A DNA stretch of 13,029 bases from Candidatus Nanopelagicales bacterium (GCA_023254955.1 JALRKC010000015.1:1-13029), one strand, 5' to 3'. Positions 6,101-13,029 are shown, numbered from the stretch's first letter. Translations and numbers: made by a program. Notes: generated from the letters alone by a model not told the origin.

Positions 6101-7270
6101 ATGACTCAATCACCCTTTGATCCGCCTACCGGCTACGGACTTTCTTACACCACGCCCTCAAGCGAGCGCCCGAGACGCAGCACCCCCCTTTCTGCTGTTG
6201 TGGTGATTTCGCTATTGATTGGTGCCTTAACCGGTGGAATCAGTGGTTGGTTGGCCGCAGACTTCTTTCAAAATTTTTCTGGTAACAACTCGAATCAGAT
6301 CGCTGTATCAAATGAAACCAATCAAGCACAAAACAATGCCGCGCAATTGCCGGCCATCAAACCTTTAGAAGGTTCAATCCCAGCAATTGTGCAAGTAGTT
6401 CAGCCAAGTGTGGTGAGCATTTCTGCCTCGGGTGCTGGCGGGACCGGAACAGGATCTGGATTTATATATCGACCAGATGGCTACATCATTACCAACAATC
6501 ACGTGATTTCCACAGCTGCGGGTTCTGGTGAAATTGAAGTTACGCTTTTTGATCGGAGTACTTACCCCGCAAGATTGATCGGCCGAAATTCTTCATACGA
6601 TCTAGCGGTTTTAAAAATTGAAAAAGAAGGCCTCACACCTTTGAGTATTGGTAATTCTGATCAATTACAAGTGGGTGATTCGACGATTGCTTTTGGTTCG
6701 CCACTTGGATTAGTTGGCACCGTAACCAGCGGAATAGTTTCGGCATTAAATCGACCAGTAACAGCTGGTGGCGTAGGCGATCAGTCTTACATCTCAGCAA
6801 TTCAAACTGACGCGGCAATTAATCCAGGTAATTCTGGAGGACCTTTAGTGAACGCAGCCGCTGAGGTAGTGGGCGTAAATTCAGCAATTGCCACATTAGG
6901 AGTTGGGGCAAGTGGCAGCATTGGATTGGGTTTTGCGATTCCGATCACTCAGGTTGAAAGAATTCTGCAAGAGATTATTGCTTCTGGGGTAAGCAGTACA
7001 CCAATTGCAGGAATTAGCATCGATTCAACTTACGAGGGTACTGGCGCGAGAGTCGCCGAAGTAGTTGTGGGCGGCCCCAGTGAAAATTCGGGTCTTAGCG
7101 AAGGTGATGTAATCACAAAAATTGATGGCGAATTCGTTGATGATTCCATTGAATTAATCGTGGCAATTCGTCGAAACGATCCAGGTGACACAGTTACTTT
7201 CACTGCCACTTCACCTAGCGGAGAAGAAAAAGCCGTTACCGTAACTTTGGGCTCACGCGAAGAAGGTTAA
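6101..7270 (+). CDS. htrA: HtrA/DegP-type membrane-anchored serine protease with PDZ domain
   Basis: This is an envelope quality-control protease anchored in the cytoplasmic membrane with its catalytic part outside. Counting from ATG 6101 (389 residues), a Pro/Ser-rich cytosolic tail is followed by one membrane helix at about 30-55 (AVVVISLLIGALTGGISGW), an Asn/Gln-rich linker, and a trypsin-like domain. The catalytic triad is intact: H134 in TNNHV, D167 in YDLAVLKI and S245 in GNSGGP. A single PDZ domain occupies about 310-385 (GGPSENSGLSEGDVITKIDGE). ATG 6101 has GAGGAG just upstream and a natural-looking N-terminus; ATG 6056 or 6071 would add 15 or 10 residues without a ribosome site. It sits between the O-methyltransferase and mrp as in M. 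tuberculosis, but sigE, rseA and tatB are not beside it. The stop shares TTAA with that of mrp. Confidence 0.9.
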   Translation: MTQSPFDPPTGYGLSYTTPSSERPRRSTPLSAVVVISLLIGALTGGISGWLAADFFQNFSGNNSNQIAVSNETNQAQNNAAQLPAIKPLEGSIPAIVQVVQPSVVSISASGAGGTGTGSGFIYRPDGYIITNNHVISTAAGSGEIEVTLFDRSTYPARLIGRNSSYDLAVLKIEKEGLTPLSIGNSDQLQVGDSTIAFGSPLGLVGTVTSGIVSALNRPVTAGGVGDQSYISAIQTDAAINPGNSGGPLVNAAAEVVGVNSAIATLGVGASGSIGLGFAIPITQVERILQEIIASGVSSTPIAGISIDSTYEGTGARVAEVVVGGPSENSGLSEGDVITKIDGEFVDDSIELIVAIRRNDPGDTVTFTATSPSGEEKAVTVTLGSREEG

Positions 7271-8391
7271 TTACTAACTGGGGAAAGATTTAATGACTTT
7301 CCAGCTAAACCTTTGGGTCGCTTAATAAGTGAATTAGCAATTTCAATAATTGCACTGCTGGCGGTTGAATCTGGATCAGCCAAAACTAGCGGCTCACCTG
7401 CGTCAGCACCTTCACGTAGTCGAACATCAAAAGGAACTTTACCTAAGAGTGAAACTTCTTTACCGATTTCTTTTGTCAAAGATTCCACAACAGCTTCACC
7501 ACCTCCAGAGCCAAAAAGCTGCATTGGCTCCTGGCAGTGAGAGCAAATAACTTCACTCATATTTTCAATGACGCCCGCAACCGTTTGGTGGGTCTGCGTA
7601 GAAATCGTTCCGGCTCGTACTGCGACTTCAGAAGCACTTACTTGAGGCGTCGTGATTACCACAATTTCTGCCTTGGGTAAAAGTTGAGCAACGCTTATTG
7701 CCACATCGCCTGTTCCTGGTGGCAAATCTAAGAGCAAGAAATCTAAATCACCCCACCAAACATCAGTTAAAAATTGTTCTAGAGCCTTATGCAACATGGG
7801 CCCGCGAAAAGCAATGGGTTGAGAAACTCCGCCAGGTTTAAAAGGCAACATAGAGATTGCTCTGACGCCCCATTTACTGGGTGGCATGATCATGCCTTCC
7901 ACCATGGTGGGGGCGTGGTCGATACCTAAAATTCTTGGAATTGAGTGACCATAAACATCTGCATCTAAAATCCCGACAGAAAAACCTTTAGCAGCTATTG
8001 CCGCAGCTAGATTTACAGTTAGCGATGACTTACCAACTCCACCTTTACCCGAGGCAATGGCAAACACTTTAGTTAAGGAATCTTCTCTGGCAAAGGGGTT
8101 TTCTTTTTGCGGGCCGCGCAATTTTTCACGCAGTGCTTTTCGTTGCTCGTCGCTCATCACATCAAATACGACTTGAGTTTGCGCCAAAGGCTGTACTTTA
8201 TTGACTGCTTGTTGAATCCGGCCAACAATTTCTTGCTTCAAAGGGCAACCAGCAACAGTTAAAAAAATTTCAATTGCCACATTGTGACCTTCAATATTTA
8301 CTGATTTGACCATGTCTAACTCAGTAATTGGGCGCCTAATTTCTGGGTCTTCTACCTCAGCTAGCGCTTTCATGATTAGTTCTTGATTCAC
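7267..8391 (-). CDS. mrp: Mrp/ApbC/NBP35-type iron-sulfur cluster carrier P-loop ATPase
   Basis: Mrp proteins bind and pass on Fe-S clusters to apo-proteins in an ATP-dependent way. The N-terminal 80 residues are a MIP18/DUF59 domain (EDPEIRRPITELDMV, VAGCPLKQE with C49). After a linker comes a deviant Walker A motif, GKGGVGKS at 115-122, then ILDADVYGHS at 141-150 (switch I) and LLDLPPGTGD at 220-229 (switch II). C283 and C286 form the CxxC that would bridge a cluster between two subunits. Its 374 residues are typical for the two-domain bacterial form. The start is GTG 8391, six bases after AAAGG; an internal ATG at residue 7 is less well placed. It is the third gene of a minus-strand operon, 14 bases after the hydrolase. 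The end overlaps the htrA stop, leaving no space for a terminator. Confidence 0.92.
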   Translation of the reverse strand: MNQELIMKALAEVEDPEIRRPITELDMVKSVNIEGHNVAIEIFLTVAGCPLKQEIVGRIQQAVNKVQPLAQTQVVFDVMSDEQRKALREKLRGPQKENPFAREDSLTKVFAIASGKGGVGKSSLTVNLAAAIAAKGFSVGILDADVYGHSIPRILGIDHAPTMVEGMIMPPSKWGVRAISMLPFKPGGVSQPIAFRGPMLHKALEQFLTDVWWGDLDFLLLDLPPGTGDVAISVAQLLPKAEIVVITTPQVSASEVAVRAGTISTQTHQTVAGVIENMSEVICSHCQEPMQLFGSGGGEAVVESLTKEIGKEVSLLGKVPFDVRLREGADAGEPLVLADPDSTASSAIIEIANSLIKRPKGLAGKSLNLSPVSN

Positions 8392-8397
8392 TAGTTG

Positions 8398-8402
8398 CCT
8401 TT
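8398..8402 (-). promoter_or_regulatory. Shine-Dalgarno site of mrp
   Basis: AAAGG on the minus strand, six bases before GTG 8391, supports the GTG start over the ATG six codons downstream. Confidence 0.6.
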
Positions 8403-8405
8403 ACC

Positions 8406-9272
8406 TCAACTTTTTGTAAAAAAATCTATTAGCGCCGCAGCTGTTTCCATAGGACGCTCTCTTGCAGGTGAGTGACCAGCTGAAGCCACCATTACATAAT
8501 CAGCATTTAGTGTTTTGGCCATCTCTTGCTGCATTGGGATTGGCCAAATGTCGTCATGTTCTCCAGTTAGTACTAGCGCTGGTAAATTCTTTTTTGCCAG
8601 AACTTGTGCAAGATTTTGCGTCAAATCTGGAGTATCCTGCAAAATTACGGCTGTCTCATGTAGTGCTTGTGGATTATTTTGCATCCAGCGTTTTTTTCTA
8701 AATTCCCAAACTTCAGGGGTAAATTTATCTGGGCTTGACTTTTTCTCTTCAGTTTCAATAATTTGCCAAGCGACTTCTAGTGGAGTTTGGGGGAACCCTT
8801 TTCTAATGGCGGCAATGTTTCGCTGACGGTCTTTAGGAATTGCACCAGGGCCCGAGCAAAGCAAGGTGACTGATTTAAAAAATTCTGGGTTACTAAAAAC
8901 AGATTTTTGGGCAACCAACCCACCCATGGAATGTCCAATTAGGTGAACTGGCTTTTTGAATTTTTCTGCTATCGACAAGACATCTTTAGCTAAATTTTCT
9001 AAAGTAAAACCGCCAGGATCAAGTGAATATTTGGATTCGTATTGCCCTCTTTGGTCAAAAGAAATTACCCCGTATCCGGCAGTACTTAAAGGCGGCAAGA
9101 TTGCGAGGTAATCCTCCTTGCTACCAGTAAACCCTGGCACGCAAACAACTAATTCTTCAGCGTTACTTGTAGAAACCGTATTCAGAGCGGCCAAGCGATG
9201 CGTTGCAAGATCAATCTCTATTTTTTCTACGTCGCTTGGTAGCTCTAGGAGCATTTGGTGAACTTCAGGCAT
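8406..9272 (-). CDS. Alpha/beta hydrolase fold protein (operon with DUF3107 and mrp)
   Basis: A 288-residue serine hydrolase with the alpha/beta fold: an oxyanion-hole region CVPGFTGSKED at about 44-54, the nucleophile elbow GHSMGG at 113-118 with S115, an acid in GEHDDIWP (D240 or D241), and H267 in SAGHSP. A helical cap lies at about 145-220 (PLEVAWQIIETEEKK and neighbours). There is no signal peptide, so a cytosolic carboxylesterase-like or related enzyme is likely; the substrate cannot be inferred. The ATG overlaps the DUF3107 stop as TAATG, so translation is probably by termination and restart. The next gene, mrp, follows after 14 bases. It is not closely similar to the second hydrolase at 9588; they differ in nucleophile motif and in the cap. 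Confidence 0.83.
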   Translation of the reverse strand: MPEVHQMLLELPSDVEKIEIDLATHRLAALNTVSTSNAEELVVCVPGFTGSKEDYLAILPPLSTAGYGVISFDQRGQYESKYSLDPGGFTLENLAKDVLSIAEKFKKPVHLIGHSMGGLVAQKSVFSNPEFFKSVTLLCSGPGAIPKDRQRNIAAIRKGFPQTPLEVAWQIIETEEKKSSPDKFTPEVWEFRKKRWMQNNPQALHETAVILQDTPDLTQNLAQVLAKKNLPALVLTGEHDDIWPIPMQQEMAKTLNADYVMVASAGHSPARERPMETAAALIDFFTKS

Positions 9273-9493
9273 TAGCCAGCAAATCCCACCCTGCGCTCAA
9301 CTGCTGAACCAATTTCGATGAAGGCAATCTTTGCCGCTGGAATTAAAATTTGCTTTCCTTTGTCGTCAGTTAGATTTAATAGCGAACCTTCTTCAATAGC
9401 TTTATTTACCGCTTTCTTTATTTCTTCTGGAGTTTGGTTGCTTTCAAAAACTAGCTCGCGAGCGGCATCTTGTACTCCGATGCGTACTTCCAT
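9272..9493 (-). CDS. DUF3107 family small protein
   Basis: A 73-residue member of an actinobacterial family of unknown function. Recognisable stretches are VRIGVQDAARELVFES at 3-18, TPEEIKKAVNKAI at 21-33, LLNLTDDKGKQILIPAAKIAFIEI at 38-61 and a final RRVGF. The pattern is strand, helix, then two or three strands, so a small compact alpha/beta domain is expected. It has no cysteines and no membrane segment. The ATG lies nine bases after AAAGG on the minus strand. It is first in the operon with the hydrolase and mrp, and only 94 bases separate it from the divergent hydrolase gene, so the promoters for both must lie in that gap. Confidence 0.88.
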   Translation of the reverse strand: MEVRIGVQDAARELVFESNQTPEEIKKAVNKAIEEGSLLNLTDDKGKQILIPAAKIAFIEIGSAVERRVGFAG

Positions 9494-9552
9494 GAAAAGG
9501 GACCTTTCTAATGTGATACCCCAAGATTAATGCCTTATTTTCGGCTCTGCAT

Positions 9553-9581
9553 TTGTGGACTTATCAAAATGGCTCTAGATT
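9553..9581 (+). promoter_or_regulatory. Predicted promoter of the 9588 hydrolase, leaderless
   Basis: TTGTGG (9553-9558) and TAGATT (9576-9581) are separated by 17 bases. The -10 ends six bases before ATG 9588, so transcription would begin at or next to the A of the start codon. No Shine-Dalgarno site is present, which agrees with a leaderless mRNA. Confidence 0.5.
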
Positions 9582-9587
9582 TAGAGC
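9572..9587. repeat. Perfect inverted repeat over the -10, possible operator
   Basis: GCTCTA and TAGAGC are exact reverse complements separated by GATT. The repeat covers the predicted -10 hexamer and ends directly against ATG 9588. A protein bound here would block RNA polymerase. As RNA it would be mostly upstream of the predicted transcription start, so a DNA operator is the more likely role. Confidence 0.5.
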
Positions 9588-10469
9588 ATGCTCGATCAAG
9601 TAGTCCAAACCGCTAAAGCCCAGGTGCGCATCCGCCGCAAGGTTAATGAGGATGCGGAGCCCGCGGTATTTATTCATGGACTTGGTGCATCAGGCCATAA
9701 CTGGTTTCCTTTAATGAATGAATTTGGCAACATCCTTGACATGACCGCACCGGATCTGCCTGGATTTGGCTTGTCGTTGCCTCCGAAAGATAAAGATCAT
9801 TCCCCTAAGAATTTTGCTGAGATCTTAGCTGAGGTTATCGAGAGAACCTACCCTGGCAAGAGCGTTCATGTTTTTGGAAACTCTCTAGGTGGATCAGTTT
9901 CGGTTTATCTGGCAGCAAAATACAAAGATCTGGTAAGAAGCGTCAATTTAATTTCACCAGCACTTCCAACGCTTTACCCGTATCTCAGTGCAGCTCCCGT
10001 GGTTTTAAGTGCGATTCCTAAATTTGGCGAAAAGTTGATGGATAAGTATTTTGAATTACCTCCAGAAGAACGTGCTAAAAACACAATTCAAACGACTTTT
10101 GGAGATCCAAAAAATACTCCTTCCGGATGGCAAGAAGCAATCGCCAAAGAATTAGCCATTAGAGATGGTCAGCCACACCAATTACCCAGTTTGCTGGCTA
10201 CCTTGAGGTCTTTGCTTGCAACTTTTTGGGATCGCTCACCCGAGGCTCCGTGGAATTTAGTCAAAGAAATCTCCGCCCCGATGACTTTCATCTATGGTGG
10301 CAAAGACAAGCTAGTTCATCCACGCGCTGCTAAAAAAGTTCCGTATTTTGCACCAAGTGCAAATGTGAAAGTTTGGCAAGACACCGGCCATGTGGCTCAT
10401 ATTGAGCACAGCGCCAGGGTTGCTGAAGAATTTTCTCGAAATCTTCTGCAAAACCGCATCACTTACTAG
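9588..10469 (+). CDS. Alpha/beta hydrolase fold protein
   Basis: This 293-residue alpha/beta hydrolase has the HGLGASG oxyanion loop at 30-36, the DLPGFG turn at 56-61, the nucleophile elbow GNSLGG at 97-102 with S99, D240 in YGGKDK, and H268 in DTGHVAHIE. A helical cap covers about 130-215. There is no signal peptide or membrane helix. Similar proteins include esterases, epoxide hydrolases and C-C bond hydrolases; the substrate cannot be read from the sequence. The ATG follows a predicted promoter so closely that the mRNA should be leaderless. It is divergent from DUF3107. A gap of 28 bases separates it from the gamma-glutamyl-amine ligase gene downstream, so read-through into that gene is possible. 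Confidence 0.83.
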   Translation: MLDQVVQTAKAQVRIRRKVNEDAEPAVFIHGLGASGHNWFPLMNEFGNILDMTAPDLPGFGLSLPPKDKDHSPKNFAEILAEVIERTYPGKSVHVFGNSLGGSVSVYLAAKYKDLVRSVNLISPALPTLYPYLSAAPVVLSAIPKFGEKLMDKYFELPPEERAKNTIQTTFGDPKNTPSGWQEAIAKELAIRDGQPHQLPSLLATLRSLLATFWDRSPEAPWNLVKEISAPMTFIYGGKDKLVHPRAAKKVPYFAPSANVKVWQDTGHVAHIEHSARVAEEFSRNLLQNRITY

Positions 10470-10483
10470 TAGCGTCTTCCCTA

Positions 10484-10489
10484 GGGAGG
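10484..10489 (+). promoter_or_regulatory. Strong Shine-Dalgarno site of the ligase gene, inside a possible hairpin
   Basis: GGGAGG lies eight bases before GTG 10498 and fixes that start, because an ATG start at 10390 would overlap the hydrolase by 80 bases with no ribosome site. The upstream CTTCC (10476-10480) can pair with GGAGG (10485-10489) across a CTAG loop, with one G-U pair, which would hide most of the site. Confidence 0.65.
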
Positions 10490-10497
10490 GACCAACT

Positions 10498-11880
10498 GTG
10501 AGTTCTCAAATAAAGCAATCCGCTAGCGCAGCACTTAAATACTCTGATCTTGAAGCGGACATCAAATCCGGAAAAATCGATACTGTATTAGTGGCAATCG
10601 TTGACATGCAAGGTCGCTTGCAAGGCAAAAGAGTTCATGGTGATTTCTTTTTAAAAGAGGTCGCTTCACACGCCACCGAAGGCTGTAACTATTTGTTAGC
10701 GGTAGATGTTGATATGAATACTGTTCCAGGTTATGCGATGAGTTCTTGGGACCGCGGTTACAGCGACTTTATGATGAAGCCGGATTGGGATACCTTATGT
10801 CGTATCCCGTGGCTGGACGGAACTGCCTTTATTTTGGCTGATGCTTTGTGGCTAGATGAGTCTGATGTAGTTGCCTCACCAAGACAAATTCTAAAATCGC
10901 AAATTTCTCGTCTAGCAGAACATAATTTGGTCCCTTACACCGGAACGGAACTTGAATTTATTGTTTTCAACGACACTTATGAGATGGCATGGGATAAAGG
11001 TTATAGAGATTTAATCCCGGCAAATCAATACAACATTGATTACTCATTGCTAGGCACAAGTCGCGTAGAAGGTCTGCTAAGAGCAATTCGCCTGGGCATG
11101 GCTGGTGCCGGCTTAGAAGTTGAAAGCGCTAAGGGTGAGTGCAACTTAGGTCAACACGAAATTGCTTTTAGATATTCAGATGCTTTAACTACTGCAGATC
11201 GCCATGTGCTTTACAAATTGGGAGCAAAGGAAATCGCTTCTGAGATGGGTTACGCACTAACTTTCATGGCTAAATTCAATGAACGTGAAGGCAACTCTTG
11301 CCATATTCATTTATCAGTAAGAGATAAAGCAGGAAATCCAGTTATGGCAGATGATTCAGATCAATATGGAATGAGTCAACTTGCTAAATCTTTTATTGCG
11401 GGGCAAATCAAATATATGCGCGAATTAACTTTGTTTTTTGCGCCAAATATAAATTCTTATAAGCGTTATGTGGAAGGATCTTTCGCACCCACTGCAATTA
11501 AGTGGGGACCAGACAATAGAACTTGCGCACTTCGCTTAGTCGGTCACGGCCAATCACTACGTTTTGAAAACCGGGTGCCCGGTGGAGATGTAAATCCGTA
11601 TTTAGCTGAAGCTGCCATGATTGCTGCTGGTATTGCTGGCATTGAAGAAAAGCTCGAGCTAGAAGCACCATTTACTGGCAATGCTTATAAATCTGATGCT
11701 CAAAGAGTGCCAGAAACATTGCAAGAAGCAGCAGACCTTTGGGCAAAGAGTGGGTTTGTCAAAAAGACATTTGGCGAAGAAGTTCAAGAGCACTATTTGA
11801 ATATGGCCAACACAGAATTGAAGGCTTTTAACGGCGCGGTAACCGATTGGGAGCGCTTTAGAACCTTCGAACGTATGTAA
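10498..11880 (+). CDS. Glutamine synthetase-family gamma-glutamyl-amine ligase (PuuA/GlnA3-like)
   Basis: From GTG 10498 this is a 460-residue GS-family enzyme that would join glutamate to an amine with ATP, for example forming gamma-glutamylputrescine. Catalytic residues of the fold are present: E151 and E153 in GTELEF, E214 and E221 (GQHE), H269 and H271 in CHIHLS, YKRY at 321-324, R341, and E357 and R359 in RFENRVPGG, followed by NPYLA. The flap glutamate that helps bind ammonium in true GS (E327 in Salmonella, GYEAP) is absent: the motif reads EGSFAP at 326-331. The NLYDLP adenylylation segment is also missing. Both features fit the amine-ligase subfamilies rather than the nitrogen-assimilating GlnA. 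An aldehyde dehydrogenase follows 31 bases later, as expected for a PuuA-PuuC type pathway. The amine could be putrescine, another polyamine or ethanolamine. Confidence 0.85.
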   Translation: MSSQIKQSASAALKYSDLEADIKSGKIDTVLVAIVDMQGRLQGKRVHGDFFLKEVASHATEGCNYLLAVDVDMNTVPGYAMSSWDRGYSDFMMKPDWDTLCRIPWLDGTAFILADALWLDESDVVASPRQILKSQISRLAEHNLVPYTGTELEFIVFNDTYEMAWDKGYRDLIPANQYNIDYSLLGTSRVEGLLRAIRLGMAGAGLEVESAKGECNLGQHEIAFRYSDALTTADRHVLYKLGAKEIASEMGYALTFMAKFNEREGNSCHIHLSVRDKAGNPVMADDSDQYGMSQLAKSFIAGQIKYMRELTLFFAPNINSYKRYVEGSFAPTAIKWGPDNRTCALRLVGHGQSLRFENRVPGGDVNPYLAEAAMIAAGIAGIEEKLELEAPFTGNAYKSDAQRVPETLQEAADLWAKSGFVKKTFGEEVQEHYLNMANTELKAFNGAVTDWERFRTFERM

Positions 11881-11897
11881 CTTCGATACAACTTAAT

Positions 11898-11903
11898 AAG
11901 GAG
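11898..11903 (+). promoter_or_regulatory. Shine-Dalgarno site of the aldehyde dehydrogenase gene
   Basis: AAGGAG eight bases before GTG 11912 is close to the consensus and confirms that start. Confidence 0.7.
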
Positions 11904-11911
11904 CAAGTAGC

Positions 11912-13029
11912 GTGTCTTTGCATCAAATCATTAACCCAGCAACTGAAGAAGTAATTGCCCAAGTTGAAGAATCCACTGAGGAGCAGACTAAAGAAGCAAT
12001 TGCCAAAAGCCAGATAGCCTTCAAAACTTGGCGAAATGTAGCCCCGGGTGAGCGAGCCAGACTGCTTCGTCGTTTTGCGCAAGTAGTTGAAGAAAATATT
12101 CCGGTTTTAGCAAAGCTTGAAGTTGAAAACTCAGGTCACACTATTTCTAACGCAACTTGGGAAGCCGGAAACGTTAGAGATGTTTTGAATTATTATGCAG
12201 GAGCCCCAGAGCGAAATTTTGGTAAACAAATACCCGTTCCCAATGGTGTAGACATAACCTTTCGCGAGCCCATCGGAGTAATTGGAATCATCGTCCCTTG
12301 GAATTTTCCAATGCCAATTGCTGGCTGGGGATTGGCCCCAGCGCTTGCTGCAGGAAATACCGTAATCATGAAACCTGCAGAAGTAACACCGCTATCTGCA
12401 ATGAAACTCGCTGAGTTAGCCCTGATTGCTGGCATTCCAGAAAACGTATTCCAAGTTGTCACTGGCGCGGGGCGAGTGGTTGGCGAAACTTTGGTACAAG
12501 ACCCACGCGTTGGAAAAATCGTCTTCACCGGCTCAACTGAAGTTGGAACCAGCATCATGGCTAAATGCGCTCCGAACGTAAAGCGCATTACCTTAGAACT
12601 TGGTGGCAAATCAGCCAACATAATTTTTGATGACGCTGATTTAGAAAAAGCTGCCGCTGCAGCTCCTTACGCAGTTTTTGATAATGCCGGTCAAGATTGC
12701 TGTGCTCGCAGCCGCATCTTGGTGCAAGAAAGTATCTATGAAAAATTCATGGAGAAATTTGAAGTCGCAGTCAAAAATGTAAAAGTTGATGACCCGATGC
12801 TTAACACCACCGAGATGGGCCCGCTAATTACCGCAAGCCACAAAGCAAATGTGATGAGCTTTATAGATGAATCTCTAGTGGCTTTTCGTGGATCAGCCCC
12901 AAGTGGAAAAGGTTTTTGGGTACCGCCGACCGTCCTAGCTATCACTGATCGAAAGCATCGCACCCTAACTGAAGAAATTTTTGGGCCAGTGGTTTCTGTG
13001 GCTACATTTAAAGATGAAGCAGATGCCAT
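11912..13029 (+). CDS. NAD(P)+-dependent aldehyde dehydrogenase, cut by the window end
   Basis: The visible 372 codons cover most of a 450-480 residue ALDH. They show VPWNFP at 128-133 with N131, the cofactor-binding MKPAE at 153-157, FTGSTEVG at 205-212, the general base E229 in LELGGK, the catalytic C263 in GQDCC, and EIFGPV at 355-360. The loop before GFWVPPTV (about 322-334) is shorter than in most ALDHs. The start is GTG with AAGGAG eight bases upstream. It lies 31 bases after the gamma-glutamyl-amine ligase, so a likely role is oxidation of a gamma-glutamyl-amino-aldehyde (PuuC-like) or of a free aminoaldehyde such as 4-aminobutanal. The final ninety or so residues and any downstream hydrolase, oxidase or transporter genes lie beyond the window. 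Confidence 0.9.
   Translation, partial: MSLHQIINPATEEVIAQVEESTEEQTKEAIAKSQIAFKTWRNVAPGERARLLRRFAQVVEENIPVLAKLEVENSGHTISNATWEAGNVRDVLNYYAGAPERNFGKQIPVPNGVDITFREPIGVIGIIVPWNFPMPIAGWGLAPALAAGNTVIMKPAEVTPLSAMKLAELALIAGIPENVFQVVTGAGRVVGETLVQDPRVGKIVFTGSTEVGTSIMAKCAPNVKRITLELGGKSANIIFDDADLEKAAAAAPYAVFDNAGQDCCARSRILVQESIYEKFMEKFEVAVKNVKVDDPMLNTTEMGPLITASHKANVMSFIDESLVAFRGSAPSGKGFWVPPTVLAITDRKHRTLTEEIFGPVVSVATFKDEADA

Noticed and set aside
9496..9507. Palindrome AAAGG-GA-CCTTT before DUF3107
   Set aside because: The two-base centre cannot form an RNA hairpin loop, and half of it is simply the ribosome-binding site; not enough to claim an operator.
10390..10497. Longer ATG start for the GS-like ligase
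   Set aside because: It would overlap the hydrolase by 80 bases, encodes an unrelated N-terminus, and has no ribosome site, whereas GTG 10498 has GGGAGG at eight bases.
12193..13029. Open frames on the minus strand within the aldehyde dehydrogenase region
   Set aside because: The plus-strand frame encodes a complete set of ALDH motifs; the minus-strand frames are low-complexity shadows.
1..13029. Search for defence systems, CRISPR arrays, mobile elements, tRNA or rRNA genes
   Set aside because: No repeats with regular spacing, no transposase or integrase motifs, no terminal inverted repeats and no RNA-gene signatures were seen.

Overview
The window looks like a compact, low-GC stretch of chromosome from a streamlined actinobacterium. 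The actinobacterial placement rests on protein content: the actinobacteria-type DapC and DapD, the small signature proteins DUF3117 and DUF3107, and a gene order that parallels the Mycobacterium tuberculosis segment dapD-dapE-LOG-DUF3117-O-methyltransferase-(sigE-rseA)-htrA-(tatB)-mrp, recalled from that genome. The AT-rich composition, very short intergenic gaps, overlapping stops and starts, and a polyamine-type glutamine synthetase fit the freshwater acI group (Nanopelagicales). That last assignment is an inference, not something the sequence proves. I see no rRNA, tRNA, CRISPR array, insertion sequence, phage gene or attachment site.

Positions 26-2004 (+) hold tyrA and dapC, joined by an ATGA overlap. 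dapC runs tail to tail into dapD (2001-2924, -), and both stops lie in one TTAA. From 2992 (+) come dapE, a LOG-family (TIGR00730) protein that starts with TTG inside dapE, and a coupled SRPBCC protein. A 77-base gap precedes DUF3117 (5175-5342). dapC, dapD and dapE supply three consecutive steps of the succinylase route to meso-diaminopimelate and lysine.

An O-methyltransferase (5344-5991, -) and htrA (6101-7270, +) are divergent. They face each other directly where M. tuberculosis has sigE and rseA. htrA converges on mrp, again sharing one TTAA for both stops. mrp is the last gene of a minus-strand operon that reads DUF3107, alpha/beta hydrolase, mrp (9493 down to 7267).

Divergent from DUF3107 is a second alpha/beta hydrolase (9588-10469, +), with a promoter that predicts a leaderless mRNA and a perfect inverted repeat over its -10. 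Next come a glutamine synthetase-family gamma-glutamyl-amine ligase (10498-11880) and an aldehyde dehydrogenase (from 11912, running off the end). These last two have strong Shine-Dalgarno sites and GTG starts, and look like the front of an operon for amine or polyamine breakdown through gamma-glutamyl intermediates.

Most of the window is conserved housekeeping sequence. The points most worth a second look are the GS/ALDH pair, the O-methyltransferase with an apparently missing metal ligand, the three convergent pairs with no room for terminators, the loss of sigE/rseA beside htrA, and the inverted repeat at 9572-9587. I did not find a convincing new multi-gene system.
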